From: Actinomycetes bacterium
Lineage (GTDB): Bacteria > Actinomycetota > Actinomycetes > Propionibacteriales > Propionibacteriaceae
Length of the DNA: 55,546 bases
Assembly: GCA_023443125.1 (NCBI GenBank)
Contig: JAEZVO010000032.1
Location: 1 to 55,546, forward strand
Direction: 5' to 3'
The stretch's first letter is position 1; every line of letters starts with the position of its first letter. This document shows positions 9,207-17,121 of this stretch, piece after piece. A model generated the notes under the pieces. The model worked only from the letters and a program-made list of their open reading frames with translations, did no database searches and had not been told where the DNA came from. The position numbers and the translations under genes are program-made.

Positions 9207-9239
9207 GTGAACGTGAACCGGATGTGGTGGACCGCCTAG
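9207..9239 (+). CDS. trpL: trp leader peptide
   Basis: A 10-codon leader starting at GTG and reading VNVNRMWWTA, with tandem Trp codons at 9228-9233 just before the stop. An ATG six bases earlier (9201) is in frame, but it sits directly after the -10 box and would be outside the transcript. The GTG lies 7 nt after TAGGCT, the spacing seen at many leaderless genes here. Its role is to sense charged tRNA-Trp. Confidence 0.78.
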   Translation: MNVNRMWWTA

Positions 9240-9268
9240 GGCGGTTCGTTGGTTTGCGCACAATTCGC

Positions 9269-9302
9269 AAGATCGCCCCGTACGGAGGCGATCTTTTCGC
9301 GT
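9269..9302 (+). terminator. Attenuator terminator of trpB
   Basis: AAGATCGCC (9269-9277) pairs with GGCGATCTT (9287-9295), nine perfect base pairs extended by CC/GG inside, followed by TTTTCGCGTC. It lies 28 bp before the trpB start and after the leader peptide, so it must be bypassed for trpB expression. Confidence 0.85.
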
Positions 9303-9329
9303 CTTTGGGGCCAATATCGAAGGAGAAAC

Positions 9330-10547
9330 ATGGCTGATCAAGCAGTTGAACAGGGCCACTACCGGGCTAATGCTGAGGGGTTCTTCGGCGAGTACGGAGG
9401 CGCCCACCTGCCCCCGCACCTTGTGGCCCCCATCGCCGAGGTACGCGACGCGTACGCTGAGGCCAGGCAAGATCCGGAGTTTATGGACGAGTACCAGCGG
9501 TTGTTGCGCACCTACGTCGGGCGCCCGTCGCTGCTGTACTTCGCCGAGAACCTCACCCGCGAACTCGGCGGGGCGAAGGTGTACCTGAAGCGGGAAGACC
9601 TCAACCACAGCGGCGCACACAAGATCAACCACACGCTCGGCGAGGCGCTGCTCGCTAAGCGGATGGGCAAGAAGACGCTCATCGCCGAGACGGGCGCCGG
9701 CCAGCACGGCGTCGCGCTCGCCACGGCCGCTGCGCTCATGGGCCTCGAATGCGAGATCCACATGGGGCGAATCGACATCGAGAAGCAGCACCCCAACGTG
9801 CTGCGTATGCAGCTGCTCGGCGCGAAGGTCGTCGCCGTCGATGAGGGTGGCGCGTCGTTGAAGGAGGCCGTCGACTCCGCGTTCGCCACCTATGCCGAAC
9901 ACTACGAAGACATGTTCTTCGGCATCGGCTCCGTCGTCGGACCCGACCCGTACCCGTCGATGGTGCGCGACTTCCAGTCGGTCGTCGGCCGTGAGGCTCG
10001 CGCCCAGATCTTGGAGCAGGAGGGCAAACTCCCCGACGCCATCGTCGCGTGCGTGGGCGGCGGCTCCAACGCCATGGGCCTGTTCGACGCGTTCCTCGGC
10101 GACGACGACGTCCAGATCTACGGCGTCGAGCCGCAAGGAAAGGGCCTCGAGACCGGGCAGCACGCTGCCACCATGGCGACGGGCTCGCCCGGCATGCTGC
10201 ACGGCATGCACACGCTCGTGATCCAGGAGGCCGACGGGTCTCCGTCGCCGGTGCACTCCATCGCATCCGGCCTCGATTACCCGGGTGTGGGCCCCCAGCA
10301 CGTGTACCTGAAGGAAGCAGGCCGCGTGCACTACGTCGGGGTCACCGACGACGAAACTCTCGACGCCTTCCAGCGGCTGTGCCGGCTGGAGGGCATCATC
10401 CCGGCGCTGGAGTCGTCGCATGCGGTTGCTGAGGCAGTCAAGCTGGCGCCGACGATGGCGTCGGATCAAATCCTCATCGTCAACCTCTCTGGCCGTGGTG
10501 ACAAGGACATCGACTACGTCGACGAAGTCCTCTCGACGCGAGCCTGA
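9330..10547 (+). CDS. trpB: Tryptophan synthase beta chain
   Basis: TrpB condenses indole with serine to give tryptophan, using PLP on Lys98 (SGAHKINHTLGEAL). It also has GGGSNAMG for the PLP phosphate and the HSIASGLDYPGVGP loop. Length (405) and the HKINHTLG context fit the TrpB1 type that normally works with TrpA. The ATG at 9330 follows AAGGAG. The frame is open upstream, but that part is the attenuator. No trpA or other trp gene is adjacent, so the gene stands alone behind its own attenuator. It may serve indole salvage, or trpA may lie elsewhere. Confidence 0.96.
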   Translation: MADQAVEQGHYRANAEGFFGEYGGAHLPPHLVAPIAEVRDAYAEARQDPEFMDEYQRLLRTYVGRPSLLYFAENLTRELGGAKVYLKREDLNHSGAHKINHTLGEALLAKRMGKKTLIAETGAGQHGVALATAAALMGLECEIHMGRIDIEKQHPNVLRMQLLGAKVVAVDEGGASLKEAVDSAFATYAEHYEDMFFGIGSVVGPDPYPSMVRDFQSVVGREARAQILEQEGKLPDAIVACVGGGSNAMGLFDAFLGDDDVQIYGVEPQGKGLETGQHAATMATGSPGMLHGMHTLVIQEADGSPSPVHSIASGLDYPGVGPQHVYLKEAGRVHYVGVTDDETLDAFQRLCRLEGIIPALESSHAVAEAVKLAPTMASDQILIVNLSGRGDKDIDYVDEVLSTRA

Positions 10548-10565
10548 GGTCCGGAACACACCGAA

Positions 10566-10610
10566 ACGCCGAAGGGGCTGCATCCATCAGCGATGCAGCC
10601 CCTTCGGCGT
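10566..10610. terminator. Bidirectional terminator, trpB / SH3b-P60 gene
   Basis: A perfect 19-bp stem (10566-10584 with 10592-10610) with a 7-nt loop sits between the convergent ends of trpB and the downstream secreted hydrolase. No long T-run flanks it, but the stem is very strong. Confidence 0.9.
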
Positions 10611-10620
10611 GTGAGTGGGA

Positions 10621-11454
10621 TCAGTTGGTGATCTGCTTGTAGCGGTAGCCCTGCTTGTTCCAGTAGGAGTTACCGAAGTCGCGCACACCAGCCCAAGAGC
10701 CGTAGGTGCCGCGCTGCTCGATGCTGTGGAACTGCGTCTGGTTGCTGCCCTCGACCCAGCCGTCGAAGATCACGACGTGGCCCGCAGCGCCCAGGCTGTC
10801 CGGGGTGAGGTTGCCGATGACATCGCCAGGTCGTAGCTCCGACTTGGGGATTGGGGTGAAGTACTTCTCGCCGAGGCTCTTCGTGTTGGCGTCCTCCGGA
10901 AGGTGGAAGGCCATGGAGACGAAGCCGGAGCAGTCGGTGCGGTAATTGCGACCGAGCGGCCCAGCAGTCCAGGCTTCCATGCTGTAGGGAACGTGCTTGT
11001 TGATCCAGAACATGCCGCGTGCCTTGGCGTGCTCGCGACTGATGGGAGCGCCCACCTCATGCGGGGTTGTTGCGCTCACGTCGCCACCGGGAGCGGGAGC
11101 AGGATCCGGTGCGGGTGCGTCGCTGCAGGTGGGAACGTCGGTGCCGTACGGGATGGTGACGTAGGCGCGCGAGAGGTAGCCCGTCTGCCCGTTCACGGTG
11201 GTCTTCGCCCACCAGTTGGAGTTGTAGGTGCCGGAGACGTTGTCTCCGGTGGTCTGGCACTCAACCTCGACGGACTGCCCGCCGGGCACGGTCAGGAGCA
11301 CCTGCGACGACGTGGAGGCCGCGCTGCGCAGGTTCACCGCGTTGGTGGTGGTTGCGGATGCGGCCTGTGCGGGGGTGGCCACGGCCACCGCGGCAAGCGC
11401 ACCGGCAGACGCGACGAGGGCGGCCTTGTGGAGGCGGGAGTGTTGCTTCGACAT
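10621..11454 (-). CDS. Secreted SH3b domain protein with NlpC/P60-like hydrolase domain
   Basis: A 277-residue exported protein. Signal peptide is residues 1-31 (ATPAQA cleavage region). One bacterial SH3 domain spans about 38-101 (VNLRSAAST to GYLSRAYV). After a Pro/Ala/Asp linker, a C-terminal cysteine-peptidase-like domain has DCSGFVS (Cys175) and GHVVIFDGW (His226), the NlpC/P60 catalytic pair. It probably binds and cuts peptidoglycan stem peptides outside the cell. The ATG at 11454 is preceded by AAAGGG. It is a paralogue of the next gene, which carries two SH3b domains. Confidence 0.85.
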   Translation of the reverse strand: MSKQHSRLHKAALVASAGALAAVAVATPAQAASATTTNAVNLRSAASTSSQVLLTVPGGQSVEVECQTTGDNVSGTYNSNWWAKTTVNGQTGYLSRAYVTIPYGTDVPTCSDAPAPDPAPAPGGDVSATTPHEVGAPISREHAKARGMFWINKHVPYSMEAWTAGPLGRNYRTDCSGFVSMAFHLPEDANTKSLGEKYFTPIPKSELRPGDVIGNLTPDSLGAAGHVVIFDGWVEGSNQTQFHSIEQRGTYGSWAGVRDFGNSYWNKQGYRYKQITN

Positions 11455-11645
11455 GTGGGAACCCTTTCCCTGTTCGGTTGCAGATGAATACGACGCTAGG
11501 GGTCGTCGTCGTGCATCTGGCTTGGGCATATCTCCGTTCGGCCGGAACCGGACGAAGCAGGTGTGAGGGTTGCGCGCGAAGCGTCTGCGTGGACAATGCG
11601 CGCGCGTGCATAGGTGGGAAGCGCGGGTCGGACGTGCATAGCAAC

Positions 11646-11674
11646 GGGGCCACACCCGTCGTGGATGTGGCCCC
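11646..11674 (-). terminator. Hairpin after the two-SH3b hydrolase gene
   Basis: GGGGCCACA (11646-11654) pairs with TGTGGCCCC (11666-11674) 21 bp past the stop of the gene ending at 11695. A strong GC-rich stem without a U-tract, as is common for actinobacterial terminators. Confidence 0.7.
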
Positions 11675-11694
11675 GAGGAGTAGTGAGGGGATGC

Positions 11695-12771
11695 TTAGTT
11701 GCTGATCTTGTTGTAGCGCCAGCCCTGCTTGTTCCAGTAGCTCGTGCCCCACGGGCGCACCTGCGCGATTGCGCCTACGCTGCCCTGTTGCTCGAGCGAG
11801 TAGAACTTGGTCTGGTTGCTGCCGGGCACCCAGCCGTTGAAGACGACGACGTGGCCGTTGGCACCGCCGGTGCCGGGGCCGAGGTTGCCGATGAGGTCAC
11901 CGGGGCGCAGCGACGACTTCGAGATCGGGTGCAAGTACTGCGTGAGCGTCTCGGTGCTGGGGCTCCACGACAAGTGCAGCGCCATCGAAACCAGGCCGGA
12001 GCAGTCGGCGCGGTAGTACTTGCCCTGCGGGTCCTTGTGGCTGATATTCCAGTTGTAGGAGAGGCGCCTGTCGGTCCAGTACTTTGCGCGCGCGATGACG
12101 AGTTCGCGGCTAATCGGAGCCCCGACGGTGTGCGGCGTCCAAGCATTTACGCCGCCAGGTGCGGGGGCTGGCGAGCCTGCGCAAGTGGGAACGTTCGTGC
12201 CAGCAGCGACGCGGATGTAGGCGCGGGAGGCATACCCGGTTTTGCCGTTATAGGTGAGCTTGGCCCACCAATCGGTGTTGTACACGCCAGCCACACTTGC
12301 GCCACGCGTCTGGCACTGGATGGCGACGCGAGCACCCGACGGGATGCTCGTCAGAATGCTGCTACGGGTGTTGGCCTGGGAACGGACGTTGACCCCATCG
12401 CCAACGACGGTGCCGTTGCCGGAAGGTGCGGGACGCGTCGTGCCGCACGTGGGCACGGAAGTGCCGTAGGGAACGCGGATGTAGGCGCGCGTCGCATAGC
12501 CAGTTTTGCCGTTGTAGGTGACCTTCGCCCACCAATCGGAGTTGTAGGTGCCGGAGATGGTCTGACCCTTCGCCTGGCAGATGACGTTGATGCCGATGCC
12601 GCCAGGGATGGTGGTGAGTGCTGCGGTGCTGGTAGAGGTGCCGGAACGGAGTGTGACTGGTGCGGTAGTGGTGGCCGATGCGGCCTCAGCGGGAGCCATG
12701 AAGGACGCGGCGCCCACGACGGCGCCCATCGCGCCCATTGCGAGCCGCTTTGTCCATGAAATCTTCTTCAT
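11695..12771 (-). CDS. Secreted protein with two SH3b domains and an NlpC/P60-like hydrolase domain
   Basis: A 358-residue paralogue of the neighbouring gene. Signal peptide ends APAEA (about residue 30). SH3b domains lie at about 37-98 and 125-187, each with a GY.(T/S)RAYIRV end. The NlpC/P60-like domain has Cys257 (DCSGLVS) and His307 (GHVVVFNGW). Start choice: AGAAGG is 5 nt from the ATG at 12771 but abuts a GTG six bases upstream, so the ATG is preferred. The same architecture plus one extra SH3b unit indicates tandem duplication with domain gain or loss. Confidence 0.85.
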   Translation of the reverse strand: MKKISWTKRLAMGAMGAVVGAASFMAPAEAASATTTAPVTLRSGTSTSTAALTTIPGGIGINVICQAKGQTISGTYNSDWWAKVTYNGKTGYATRAYIRVPYGTSVPTCGTTRPAPSGNGTVVGDGVNVRSQANTRSSILTSIPSGARVAIQCQTRGASVAGVYNTDWWAKLTYNGKTGYASRAYIRVAAGTNVPTCAGSPAPAPGGVNAWTPHTVGAPISRELVIARAKYWTDRRLSYNWNISHKDPQGKYYRADCSGLVSMALHLSWSPSTETLTQYLHPISKSSLRPGDLIGNLGPGTGGANGHVVVFNGWVPGSNQTKFYSLEQQGSVGAIAQVRPWGTSYWNKQGWRYNKISN

Positions 12772-13007
12772 TGACACCTTCTTTCAAGCGAGAGCGAGAA
12801 GACGGTTTGAAAGTTATCCCCCGAGGGGGTCGCTGCAGCGGAAAATGCGGCAGGCACTAGGCGTTTTGCATTTGTGCGCACGTATGGCAGACTTGTTGCG
12901 TTTTGGGCGACCGCGCGCCGCACTCCCTCTAGAGGAGAGCCTCACGCCGCACGATCGTCGACCGGTTCCCCTCCGCATAGCTTCCACCTTCAGAGGAAAC
13001 GTCAGCC

Positions 13008-14408
13008 ATGGCAAAGAACCTCACTGTCGGATCACCGCTGCGGCTCATCGTCGTATTCACGTTGCCGCTGCTCATCGGAAACCTGTTTCAGCAGGTGTAT
13101 GCCATCACTGACACCATCGTCGTCGGCCGGATGATCAGCGTCGAAGCGCTCGCCGCAGTTGGCGCGTCGGGAAGCCTGCAGTTCCTGCTGTTTGGGTTCG
13201 CGATGGGCGCGTCGGCTGGTTTGGCTATTCCCGTCTCCCGCGCATATGGGGCAGGGGATACCGCCGGTATGCGCAAGGCCGTCACCACCGGAGCGTGGAT
13301 CAGCCTCGCCATTGCTGTGGCAATCACCCTCATCGGCGTGTTTGGATCGAGCTTCCTGCTGAGGCTGCTGGGCACACCCGAGGAGCTCATGGCGCAGTCG
13401 ACGGAGTTCCTCGCCGTGTTCTTTGCAGGGTCGGTGGCCACCGTCGGCTACAACTACCTCACCTCAGTGATCAGGGCGCTGGGCGATAGCCGCACACCGC
13501 TAATGTTCCTCATCCTGGCGTGCGTGCTGAACGTCATTCTCGTGATCGTGTTCGTCGGCCCGGCCCACATGGGCGTGGGTGGTGCGGCGCTCGCGACGGT
13601 GCTCGCCCAGCTTGTGTCGGCGCTGATGTGTCTGCTGTTGATCTGGCGGCGCATGCCCCTGCTGCACGTCGGGCGCTCTGACTGGCGCATCGATGTCGCC
13701 CGCATCAGGGAATCGTCGAACCTGGGGCTGACGCTCGGCTTCCAGATGTCCATCATCGCCATTGGCGCTGCGCTGCTGCAGTACGGTGTGAACAGCCTCG
13801 GTACCGACGCCGTTGCTGCTTTCACGGCCGCCTTGCGCGTGGATCAAGTGGCCGTCGTGCCGCTGGCGAGCGTCGGCATGGCGATGACCACCTACGTCGC
13901 GCAGAACGCCGGGGCCCGGCAGCCTGAGCGAATCTTGCGGGGCGTGCGCCAGACGACCTTCCTCGCCATCGGGCTCGCGCTGCTGCTGGGCCTTGCCATC
14001 TTCTTCGGCGGCACGGCGATGGTGCGGGTGTTTGTCGGCGACGGATCTTCCCTCGTCGTGACGATGGCGCACAACTACCTCGTGTTCAACGCCGCCTTGT
14101 ACTGGGCGCTCGCGCTGCTGTTCGTGATTCGCAACGTGCTGCAGGGGCTCGGCTCGACATTGGCACCGACGATGTCCGGCGTCGCCGAGCTCATCGCGCG
14201 CGCCATCATCGGGCTGCTCGTGATCGAGCATGTGGGATTCCTTGGGGTCATCATCGCCGCGCCAGTGGCGTGGTTCGCGGCGCTCATCTCACTGCTCGGT
14301 GCCTGGTTTTTCCAGCGCCGACGCCTCGTCGCGCAGGCCCGCGAGGAGTCAGAGGCTGTCGTCGAGACGGAGGACGCAGGCTGTCTGCAACCCTGCCACG
14401 CGGCCTGA
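13008..14408 (+). CDS. MATE-family multidrug/Na+ antiporter
   Basis: A 466-residue membrane protein with twelve hydrophobic stretches and the two-fold repeat of the MATE family: PLLIGNLFQQVYAITDTIVVG in helix 1 and VAVVPLASVGMAMTTYVAQNAGA in the second half. It exports cationic drugs or metabolites using an ion gradient; the substrate is unknown. AGAGG stands about 10 nt before the ATG. The hydrophilic tail ends at 14408, 18 bp before the first copy of a 65-nt hairpin repeat. A truncated paralogue lies 1.4 kb downstream. Confidence 0.92.
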   Translation: MAKNLTVGSPLRLIVVFTLPLLIGNLFQQVYAITDTIVVGRMISVEALAAVGASGSLQFLLFGFAMGASAGLAIPVSRAYGAGDTAGMRKAVTTGAWISLAIAVAITLIGVFGSSFLLRLLGTPEELMAQSTEFLAVFFAGSVATVGYNYLTSVIRALGDSRTPLMFLILACVLNVILVIVFVGPAHMGVGGAALATVLAQLVSALMCLLLIWRRMPLLHVGRSDWRIDVARIRESSNLGLTLGFQMSIIAIGAALLQYGVNSLGTDAVAAFTAALRVDQVAVVPLASVGMAMTTYVAQNAGARQPERILRGVRQTTFLAIGLALLLGLAIFFGGTAMVRVFVGDGSSLVVTMAHNYLVFNAALYWALALLFVIRNVLQGLGSTLAPTMSGVAELIARAIIGLLVIEHVGFLGVIIAAPVAWFAALISLLGAWFFQRRRLVAQAREESEAVVETEDAGCLQPCHAA

Positions 14409-14426
14409 GCGGCCGGGCGGGCCGCG

Positions 14427-14491
14427 CAACGCGTGTCCAGATCCGCAAGCCGCGCCATGATCGTGCTCTCATGGAATCCGGACGCGCGTTG
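14427..14491. repeat. 65-nt imperfect palindrome, copy A
   Basis: The ends CAACGCG(T) and CGCGTTG are inverted over about 18 bp with a few mismatches, around a core CGCGCCATGATCG. It matches copy B (16584-16648) at 53 of 65 positions with no gap. It follows the intact MATE gene, while copy B follows the MATE/GNAT chimera. Confidence 0.85.
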
Positions 14492-14505
14492 GGAAGCCTT
14501 GAGGA

Positions 14506-15006
14506 TCAGCTGGGCGTCCGTGTCGCGATGAGCTTGGGAGCGGAGGGCAGCTCGGCCAGCTCCGTGCCGAAGAACTCCGGGTACATGCGGCCACTCGCCC
14601 CGAACTCCGCGATCGGCACCCACTCACAGCGCTCCGGGAGGCCGCTCGTGGTGAGGCTGCCGTCGCGGATCTCCTGGCCGTCGTAGCGCATGAGGAAGTA
14701 GAAGGCCACCTCGTGACACTCGCGCCCGGCGAGCTCGGGTGTCGTGGTGTCGGAGAAGTGGTGGTCGTGGATGAACACCAGGCGGTCGATCTCGAGGTCG
14801 AGGCCAGTCTCCTCGAAGCACTCCCGCCGGACCGCGTCCTCGACGGTCTCCCCGTGTCGGACGCCTCCGCCGATCGAGTAGTGGTACGGGTCCTGCTCAT
14901 TGCCCATCATGAGCACCGCGCCGTCGTGGATGAGCACGGCGCAGGCCCGCAGCCGGAACCAGCGGCCGTCCTCGTCGAACGTGCAGTCGCGGGGCTCGTG
15001 ATGCAT
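14506..15006 (-). CDS. NUDIX hydrolase
   Basis: A 166-residue protein with a complete Nudix box beginning GGVRHGETVEDAVRRE and ending CFEETGL (Gx5Ex7REUxEExGU pattern, U = Cys). Such enzymes hydrolyse nucleoside diphosphates linked to another moiety; the substrate cannot be told. The ATG at 15006 follows AAGGAG. The longer open frame upstream runs through the divergent peptidase gene and is not coding. It is divergent from the peptidase E gene with 46 bp between starts. Confidence 0.88.
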   Translation of the reverse strand: MHHEPRDCTFDEDGRWFRLRACAVLIHDGAVLMMGNEQDPYHYSIGGGVRHGETVEDAVRRECFEETGLDLEIDRLVFIHDHHFSDTTTPELAGRECHEVAFYFLMRYDGQEIRDGSLTTSGLPERCEWVPIAEFGASGRMYPEFFGTELAELPSAPKLIATRTPS

Positions 15007-15052
15007 GTTGACTCCTTGGAAGTGGCCGGGCGCGCCGTGGCAGACTGTACCA

Positions 15053-15769
15053 ATGACGACGATCGTGACCCTCGGCGGCGGCGGATTCTCAATGTCTGAC
15101 GACGGCCGCACATTGAGCCCCATCGACGAGTATCTGCTCGAACTCACGGGCAAGCGCCATCCGCGCGTGTGCTTCGTCGGCACAGCCTCGGGAGACTCCG
15201 ACGACTACCGCGCCAGATTCCTCCACGCCTTCGCGGGACGCGCGGAGTGCTCGGCGCTGACGTTGTTCGGCAAGCCCGAGTACGTCCATCCGGCGATACT
15301 GCGCGAACAGGATCTCATCTACGTCGGCGGCGGCTCGACGGTGAACCTCTTGGCGATCTGGAGGCTTCACCAGGTACCCGAACACCTCGCGGCTGCGGCC
15401 CATTCCGGTGCGATCCTCGCAGGCATCAGCGCTGGCATGAACTGCTGGTTCGAGGCGAGCTCAACGGACTCATTCGGCGCACCGGCGCCGCTGCACGACG
15501 GGCTCGGTTGGCTGCCCGGCACGGCGTGTCCCCACTACCTCGGCGAGCCGCACCGACGCGACACGCTGCACCGTTGGGTGGCTGCTGGAGAGTTGCCCGA
15601 CGCCTGGGCTGTCGACGACGGCGTCGCGATCTGCTGGCGGGACGGGTCGGTGTCGGAGGTAGTCACGGAGAGTCCAGGCAGGACGGCCTATCGGGTCAGC
15701 AGGGAGGACGATGCTGCACACGAAGCGGCCTTGCAGGCGAGAGAGCTGCGCAACGGCCTCTGCGGCTGA
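15053..15769 (+). CDS. pepE: Peptidase E (S51-family peptidase-like protein)
   Basis: A 238-residue protein with the S51 nucleophile motif GISAGMNCW (Ser126) and YVGGGSTVNLLAIW before it. Family members cleave Asp-X dipeptides or cyanophycin-like products. The start at 15053 is supported by a CAGACT box ending 6 nt upstream (leaderless type) and by the family N-terminus TTIVTLGGGGFS. The gene lies between two hairpin repeats and next to decayed gene fragments, but is itself intact. Confidence 0.87.
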   Translation: MTTIVTLGGGGFSMSDDGRTLSPIDEYLLELTGKRHPRVCFVGTASGDSDDYRARFLHAFAGRAECSALTLFGKPEYVHPAILREQDLIYVGGGSTVNLLAIWRLHQVPEHLAAAAHSGAILAGISAGMNCWFEASSTDSFGAPAPLHDGLGWLPGTACPHYLGEPHRRDTLHRWVAAGELPDAWAVDDGVAICWRDGSVSEVVTESPGRTAYRVSREDDAAHEAALQARELRNGLCG

Positions 15770-15798
15770 CTGCCGGTCCGCCGCCAGGCCAGCCGTCC

Positions 15799-16224
15799 AT
15801 CGTCGTGCCACTCATGGGCATGGGTGTCGCCATGACCAGCTACGCGGCCCAGAACGCGGGCGCGCACCAGCCCCGGCGAATTCTCGTCGGGGTGCGGGAC
15901 ACCCTGCTGCTCGCCATCGGCTTCTGCGTCGTGCTCGGCGTCGGCATCGTGCTCGCCGGACCCGGCTTGGTGTCGATCTTCGTCGGCGACGGGGCACCGG
16001 ACGTCGTGCGGATGGCGCACGAGTACCTCGTCATCAACGCGGCGCTCTACAGCGTGCTGGCGCTGCTCGTGGTCGTGCGCAGCGCGATCCAGGGGCTGAG
16101 TGTGACGCTCGCGCCCACCGTCTCCGGGGTGTGCCAGCTGGCGGCCCGCGGCTCGATTGGCCTGTGGATGGTGGACAAGGTGGGGTTCATCGGCGTGATC
16201 TTGGCAGGGCCGGTCGCGTGGGCG
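15799..16224 (+). pseudogene. Internal fragment of a second MATE transporter gene
   Basis: About 142 codons match the second half of the neighbouring MATE protein closely (VPLMGMGVAMTSYAAQNAGA against VPLASVGMAMTTYVAQNAGA; VGFIGVILAGPVAW against VGFLGVIIAAPVAW). Both ends are missing: it has no start codon region and stops matching at PVAWAL. The frame runs on into sequence whose real coding frame is that of a GNAT fragment. Confidence 0.85.
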
Positions 16225-16505
16225 TTGCCTGGTCGCTCATGCTGCCCGACGACGACCGCGGCTACGGCTTCGTCGACGAGTCCACGCCCGAAGTGAGCTT
16301 GTGGGTGGACGAGGCCGCGCGCGGGCGGGGCTTGGGCCGCGCATTGCTGCGGGCGGTCGTCGAGGAGGCGAAAGCGCGCGGGCTCGGGCAGGTGAGCCTG
16401 TCCGTCGAGGCCGACAACTTCGCCGTGCGCCTGTACGAGGCGGAGGGCTTCGTCGTGGTGCCGGGGCGAGAGGTGGACGGGGTCATGCTGCGCCGGATCC
16501 GCTGA
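16225..16505 (+). pseudogene. C-terminal fragment of a GNAT acetyltransferase
   Basis: In a different frame from the MATE fragment, about 90 codons encode the C-terminal half of a GNAT fold. They include VSLWVDEAARGRGLGRALL (acetyl-CoA binding RGRGLG) and NFAVRLYEAEGFVVV, ending MLRRIR. The N-terminal ~60 residues of a normal GNAT are absent. An in-frame ATG exists at 16239, so a short peptide could be made, but the acceptor-side half is missing. The join to the MATE piece is abrupt, within a few bases. Confidence 0.8.
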
Positions 16506-16583
16506 CCGGCGGCGTCGCACGTCCGACGGGGCAGTGGGCGGCACCGGAACAGCCACCGCGGCTGATCGGACGCCTCGGCTTCA

Positions 16584-16648
16584 CAACTCGTCGCCAGATC
16601 CTGTAATCGCGCCATGATCGCGCTCTCATGAAATCTGGATGCGCGTTG
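16584..16648. repeat. 65-nt imperfect palindrome, copy B
   Basis: Second copy of the element at 14427-14491, same length and orientation, 53/65 identical. The core CGCGCCATGATCG and GCTCTCATG is the best-kept part, and arm changes partly preserve pairing. Confidence 0.85.
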
Positions 16649-16705
16649 TGGAGCGTCGGGGCGCGCAGGCGCAGGCCGGTGGCTGGCGCGAGTTGCGGCA
16701 CCGCC

Positions 16706-16736
16706 GGGGCGTCAGTCCTCGCCCGGTCCGCGCTCC
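16706..16736 (-). repeat. Relic 1 of the msrA 3' end
   Basis: On the minus strand this reads a few terminal codons ending GEDstop. GGCGTCAGTCCTCGCYCGG here matches the sequence at 17361 (about 24 of 27 identical), which in turn extends into a clear copy of the msrA C-terminus. It bounds the MNT/HEPN module on its left side. Confidence 0.6.
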
Positions 16737-16812
16737 GCCCGGATGGGGGAGTCGGGACTGCGCAAGTGATGATCGTCCTCGGCCATTGGGACGATCTCGT
16801 TACCATGGAGAC

Positions 16813-17121
16813 ATGTCCGTGACACCAGCCTCCGGCTTCGCGCTGTTGCGGGAGCGGCGCGAGGAGATTCGTGATGCCGTGGCGCGCCGTCGCGGCACGG
16901 GCGTGGTGCGCGTCTTCGGCTCTGTGGCAAGTGGTGACGACGCCGAGGGCTCCGACATCGACCTCCTCGTCGAGTTCGAGAAGGGGGCGTCGCTGTTCGA
17001 TCAAGCTGGGTTGGAGATCGATCTGGAGGAGCTTCTGGGGCGCCGCGTCGATGTGATGTCTCTGCATGCGCAGGGGCGGACAGCGGACCGGGCCCGTGAG
17101 ACCGCCCAGGAGTTCCTGTGA
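16813..17121 (+). CDS. MNT-type nucleotidyltransferase (MntA-like antitoxin)
   Basis: A 102-residue minimal nucleotidyltransferase with the pol-beta motif RVFGSVASGDDAEGSDIDLLVEF. The GS and DxD residues needed for NMP transfer are present. In HEPN-MNT pairs this protein neutralises the HEPN RNase by adding AMP to it. Start at 16813 is set by GGAG four bases upstream. The frame extends upstream without similarity. It overlaps the start of the damaged HEPN gene by four bases (GTGA), the normal operon layout. Confidence 0.85.
   Translation: MSVTPASGFALLRERREEIRDAVARRRGTGVVRVFGSVASGDDAEGSDIDLLVEFEKGASLFDQAGLEIDLEELLGRRVDVMSLHAQGRTADRARETAQEFL

Larger units (their letters stand above)
9194..9302 (+). 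promoter_or_regulatory. trp-type transcription attenuator upstream of trpB
   Basis: A TAGGCT -10 box (9194-9199) precedes a tiny reading frame with two adjacent Trp codons. A short hairpin ACCGCC/GGCGGT (9231-9236 with 9240-9245) follows at the leader stop, and then an intrinsic terminator at 9269-9302. GGGCG at the leader's end can instead pair with CGCCC in the terminator's 5' arm, giving an antiterminator. This is the classical attenuation layout: ribosome stalling at Trp codons would favour read-through into trpB. Confidence 0.82.

Noticed and set aside
9150..10583. 477-codon minus-strand frame over trpB
   Set aside because: Antisense shadow of trpB; no family similarity, and it covers the attenuator and terminator.
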